DNA of 64,000 nucleotides, from assembly GCF_003149455.1 (NCBI RefSeq), contig NZ_QFFK01000013.1, forward strand, positions 92,559 through 156,558, read 5' to 3'. The position numbers were made by a program, and so were the translations under genes. This DNA comes from Chitinophaga deserti. Lineage in GTDB: Bacteria > Bacteroidota > Bacteroidia > Chitinophagales > Chitinophagaceae. Positions 60,832-64,000 of the stretch are shown here, piece after piece; position 1 is the first letter of the stretch; each line of letters begins with the position of its first letter. The notes under the pieces were generated by a model. It searched no databases and had not been told where the DNA came from. It worked only from the letters and a program-made list of their open reading frames with translations.

Positions 60832-63204
60832 ATGAAAAAAAATCTAATCAAACCCTGGTTCCTGTCTGTTATGCTATGCTTTTTCACCTGTATTGCTTCG
60901 GCACAAACGCCGGTGTCCCAGAACGGGCAGCTGCAGGTAATCGGCCTTAAACTCTGCAATCAATACGGCAACCCCATCCAGCTGCGCGGCATGAGCACGC
61001 ACGGTATTCAATGGTATGGCTGGGGCAGCTGTTTAACGGAAGCCTCCCTCGATGCACTGGCCTACGACTGGGGGGCAGACGTGCTTCGTATTTCACTGTA
61101 TGTGCAGGACGATGGTTATGAAACCGACCCTGCCGGATTTACCGCCCAGGTGAACCGCCTCATCGAAGAAGCTACCGAGCGCGGGATGTATGCATTGGTA
61201 GACTGGCACCAGCTGACCCCAGGCGATCCCAACGCGAACCTTTCGCTGGCTAAAACCTTTTTCACCGCCATCGCCAATCAGCACAAGAACAAAAACAACA
61301 TCATCTATGATGTATGCAACGAACCTAACGGTGTAACCTGGGCGAGGATCAAAACCTATGCAGACCAGATCATCCCCGTTATCCGCGCTATCGACAGCGA
61401 TGCGGTAGTACTGGTAGGCACACACGCCTGGGGCTCCATGGGCGTATCAGACGGGCGCTCTGCGCAGGATATCGTCAGCAATCCCCTGAGCTTCACCAAC
61501 ATCATGTACACCTTTCACTTTTATGCGAAAGATCATCAGGCGGCTTATCTCAATGAACTGAACTGGGCATCAGACAGATTGCCGGTGTTCGTTACGGAAT
61601 TCGGGTCGCAGGAAGCTACCGGCGACGGGCCCAATGATTTTACCATGACGCAGCAGTTCATCGATCTCATGCAAACCAAAAAGATCAGCTGGTGCAACTG
61701 GAATTACTCCGACGACTTCCGCAGCGGCGCGGTATGGACAACGGGCACCTGCTCTGCCGGTCCCTGGACCACGGCAAGGCTCAAACCCGCCGGTGCCTGG
61801 ATACGCCAGCGGATGCTGAGCCCTGCGGATAACTTCCCCGGCGGTACTCCAGGCTGCGTACCCGTATCTGCCAGTGCAGACGATGGCAACGTGCCTGCCA
61901 ATGTGCTGGACGGCAACCTGGCCACCCGCTGGTCGGCCTCCGGTAACCCGCAGTGGATACAGTTCTGCCTGAGCAGTGTTCAAACGGTATCGGGCGTGAA
62001 AATCGCGTTCTACAACGGCAATGTCCGCTCTTCCAACTTCGACGTACTTGTGTCTCAGAACGGCACCAGCTGGACCAACGCGGCCCTCGGCCTGCAAAGC
62101 AGCGGCACATCCGTTAACCTCGAAACATTTACTTTCCCTGCGCAAACCGCGAAATATGTACGCATTGTAGGGCACGGTAACAATGTGAACCTGTGGAACA
62201 GTTATACCGAAGTGCAGATTGTTCAGCAAACGAATGTACCGCCCACGGTGAGCATCTCCTCTCCTGCCGGTGGTGCTACATATACGGCTCCTGCCAGTGT
62301 GGCTATCACTGCTACGGCGGCAGATAGTGACGGTAGTATTTCCAAAGTAGAATTCTACCAGGGCACTACCAAACTCGGGGAAGCGCTTACATCGCCATAC
62401 AGCTACACCTGGAGCAATGTAGCCGCAGGCAGCTATGCCCTTACTGCCAAAGCCACAGATAATGGCGGTAGTGCTACTACATCTGCAGCAGTAAATATCA
62501 CGGTTGGCTCCGCTCCTGCCTGTACGCCCGTGAGCGCCAGTACGGATGACGGGAATGTACCGGCTAATGTGCTCGACAACAACCTCACCACCCGCTGGTC
62601 GGCCAGTGGCAACCCGCAGTGGATACAGTTCTGCCTGAGCAGTGTTCAAACGGTATCCGGCGTGCAGATCGCGTTCTACAACGGTAATGTACGCACGTCT
62701 TACTTCGATGTGCAGGTGTCGCAGAACGGCACCAGCTGGACGAACGCCGCTACAGGCCTTCAAAGCAGCGGCACCTCCTTGAACCTTGAAACGTTCTCTT
62801 TCGCACCGCAATCCGCGAAATATGTAAGAATAGTTGGGCATGGCAACAGCGTGAATGCATGGAACAGTTATACGGAAGTGAAGATCGTAACGGGCAGCGG
62901 CCTGCAATCCATCGCCGCAGCGAAGCTCAGCGAACCGGAGGTATCCAAAGAAAAAGGACTGATCGTTTCCCCCAATCCGTTTACCGGCAAACTGAGCGTA
63001 CAGTTCCAGCTGCCTTCAGCCGGACAGGCAGAACTCGCCATGTTCGACATGAACGGTAAGATGACAGCCGTATTGCAGAAAGGGCATTTACCTGCCGGGA
63101 AGCATTCTGTGGATTACAACGGCAGCCACCTTGTACCGGGTATGTATATCGTGAAACTGCAGTACCGGGGATTAATGATCTCTAAAAAAGTGCAGAAGAT
63201 GTAG
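60832..63204 (+). CDS. T9SS-exported GH5 endoglucanase with two discoidin (F5/8) domains and an Ig domain
   Basis: 790 residues. Signal peptide to about 25. The GH5 catalytic domain (30-330) shows LRGMSTHGIQWYG, Arg86 in VLRISLYV, VDWHQL, acid/base Glu164 in VCNEPNG, FHFYAKDH, and nucleophile Glu256 in FVTEFGSQE; this fits a GH5_2-type beta-1,4-glucanase. Then discoidin, Ig-like and discoidin modules, and a T9SS type A sorting end (SPNPFTGKLSVQFQLP ... ISKKVQKM). It hydrolyses cellulose-type beta-glucans outside the cell. Modules are shared with the opposed lyase-like gene. Confidence 0.9.
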   Translation: MKKNLIKPWFLSVMLCFFTCIASAQTPVSQNGQLQVIGLKLCNQYGNPIQLRGMSTHGIQWYGWGSCLTEASLDALAYDWGADVLRISLYVQDDGYETDPAGFTAQVNRLIEEATERGMYALVDWHQLTPGDPNANLSLAKTFFTAIANQHKNKNNIIYDVCNEPNGVTWARIKTYADQIIPVIRAIDSDAVVLVGTHAWGSMGVSDGRSAQDIVSNPLSFTNIMYTFHFYAKDHQAAYLNELNWASDRLPVFVTEFGSQEATGDGPNDFTMTQQFIDLMQTKKISWCNWNYSDDFRSGAVWTTGTCSAGPWTTARLKPAGAWIRQRMLSPADNFPGGTPGCVPVSASADDGNVPANVLDGNLATRWSASGNPQWIQFCLSSVQTVSGVKIAFYNGNVRSSNFDVLVSQNGTSWTNAALGLQSSGTSVNLETFTFPAQTAKYVRIVGHGNNVNLWNSYTEVQIVQQTNVPPTVSISSPAGGATYTAPASVAITATAADSDGSISKVEFYQGTTKLGEALTSPYSYTWSNVAAGSYALTAKATDNGGSATTSAAVNITVGSAPACTPVSASTDDGNVPANVLDNNLTTRWSASGNPQWIQFCLSSVQTVSGVQIAFYNGNVRTSYFDVQVSQNGTSWTNAATGLQSSGTSLNLETFSFAPQSAKYVRIVGHGNSVNAWNSYTEVKIVTGSGLQSIAAAKLSEPEVSKEKGLIVSPNPFTGKLSVQFQLPSAGQAELAMFDMNGKMTAVLQKGHLPAGKHSVDYNGSHLVPGMYIVKLQYRGLMISKKVQKM

Positions 63205-63234
63205 GGAATGATAAACTGAAATTCGCAGAAAGAA

Positions 63235-63265
63235 CAAAGGGGCTGTCACAAACACAGCCCCTTTG
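63235..63265 (+). terminator. Intrinsic terminator after GH5
   Basis: 12-bp stem CAAAGGGGCTGT/ACAGCCCCTTTG (63235-63246 with 63254-63265), loop CACAAAC; the following T tract is weak (CTATTT). Confidence 0.7.
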
Positions 63266-63399
63266 CTATTTCAGGAGGCAATTGTAAACCGCTATCAGGA
63301 AAAAGCCTGATTACTGTACACTTCAGCCAATATAAACGATAAAATCCACGGCAGGTCAGCGGGAATACTGCGCAGTTACCCTACTACATCTGTACCGCG

Positions 63400-64000
63400 A
63401 CAGTACGGTTACAGTATGACTACAGTACGATAAGAACGCTATTGCAGAACGATTAGCGCGCGATTAAAGATTGAGGCAATAAATCCGCGCACTCCCTGAG
63501 TGCTTGCTGAGTGCTTGTTTATGCATGAAAAGTGCTTACTAAGTGCTTGCTGAGTGCTTGCTGAGTGCTTGTTGAGTGCTTAAAATCCTTATAAAAAGCC
63601 TTTGATTTTACTTAGATAATACCTTGTACTTAACTTGTCCTTAACTAGACGTTAGCTTGAATAAGCTTGAAACGGCATATCCATCAGCCCTCCAGCTTCA
63701 ATTTTGCTTCATACGGCCTATTAGGGAGCGGAAGCAAGCGGTTTGGCACTCCTTATCCAAACGGCTTCTAAAAGCCCTTAAAATGCCCTCTAAAGGCTGT
63801 GGAAGGCAGTGTAGAGGCCGTCTATACGGGGTGTAATGGGAGTCTAAAGGCAGTGGAAAGGCAGTCCGGAGGTAGTATGTCTTACACTGAAAAAACTTTA
63901 CAGGGTTAGGGGGTTAAGTACGGGATTGGCTTGACAGCATTGTCGTTAAACACTGTTTTCGCTTTACAGTTACTTGGCTTGCGATCAAATTCGCTTTACA
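63400..64000. repeat. Degenerate tandem array with 11-bp period (array B)
   Basis: Several word families share one 11-bp step. ACAGTACGGTT, ACAGTATGACT, ACAGTACGATA start at 63400, 63411, 63422. AGTGCTT starts at 63500, 63511, 63532, 63543, 63554, 63565, 63576 (one slip of 1 bp). Later units CTAAAGGCAGT, GGAAAGGCAGT, CCGGAGGTAGT start at 63844, 63855, 63866. The first two families are in exact register (63400 + 9 x 11 = 63499). The array may continue past the edge. It shares GCAGTGTAGA with array A. Function unknown. Confidence 0.7.

Larger units (their letters stand above)
63205..64000. other. Gene-free region to window edge
   Basis: About 800 bp with no plausible gene. It opens with a terminator, and from about 63400 it carries the 11-bp-period array B to the window end. 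Confidence 0.6.

Noticed and set aside
61570..62907. 445-codon minus-strand frame inside the GH5 gene
   Set aside because: Repeats of the discoidin modules make the complementary frame open and repetitive; no start or family signal.
58352..63204. Possible transposon or phage because of inverted modules
   Set aside because: No transposase, integrase or terminal repeats; the inverted similarity is confined to carbohydrate-binding modules.
63499..63585. CRISPR-like look of the AGTGCTTG repeats
   Set aside because: Units are 11 bp and directly adjacent, with no spacers and no cas genes.

Overview
The window comes from a Bacteroidota genome, most likely a Chitinophaga-like member of the Chitinophagaceae (inference). 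The signs are three SusC/SusD pairs, a FecR/ECF-sigma switch, LytS/LytTR two-component genes, C-terminal type IX secretion (T9SS) sorting domains, many lipoproteins, and -7 boxes of the TAnnTTTG type. No rRNA, tRNA, transposase or CRISPR was seen.

Left part (1-24.7 kb): a GH71/99-like secreted protein cut by the left edge, small lipoproteins, a ZU5-domain lipoprotein, a methyltransferase, an acyltransferase-LytS-LytTR operon, a membrane-tethered HTH protein with a lectin-like exterior facing a secreted jelly-roll protein, a penicillin-acylase-family Ntn hydrolase, small DUF1905/DUF1801/DUF3088 proteins, a large FAD/Fe-S D-2-hydroxyacid dehydrogenase and two tandem MacB/FtsX-type permeases. 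An unusual intergenic array with an 11-bp period follows at about 22 kb, then an esterase and a PepSY-like protein.

Sialic acid locus (25.4-38.5 kb, minus strand): eight closely packed genes read SusC, SusD, two GH33 sialidases, NanA lyase, a PKD/LamG surface lipoprotein, a NanM-like Kelch mutarotase and an MFS transporter. A FadR/NanR-type GntR regulator lies upstream behind a terminator. The scheme is: cleave sialic acid at the surface, import through SusCD, mutarotate in the periplasm, import by MFS, cleave to ManNAc and pyruvate. NanE and a ManNAc kinase are not in the window.

Middle (38.6-50.8 kb): a fatty acid hydroxylase, a TonB-C protein, an eCIS-core (DUF4157) protein with two HExxH motifs, a DUF4349 protein, then a kinase-dead ROK regulator divergent from an enzyme-less SusC/SusD pair.

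Right part (50.9-64 kb): a SusD/STN-type SusC pair preceded by FecR and a divergent ECF sigma gene, then a jelly-roll lyase-like protein and a GH5 endoglucanase. The last two are opposed, T9SS-exported, and share near-identical discoidin and Ig modules. The window ends in a second, longer 11-bp-period array that appears to run past the edge. These arrays are the most unexpected structure in the window.

Many apparent upstream starts are TTG or GTG codons. I replaced them with internal ATGs where a signal peptide or family start supported it.
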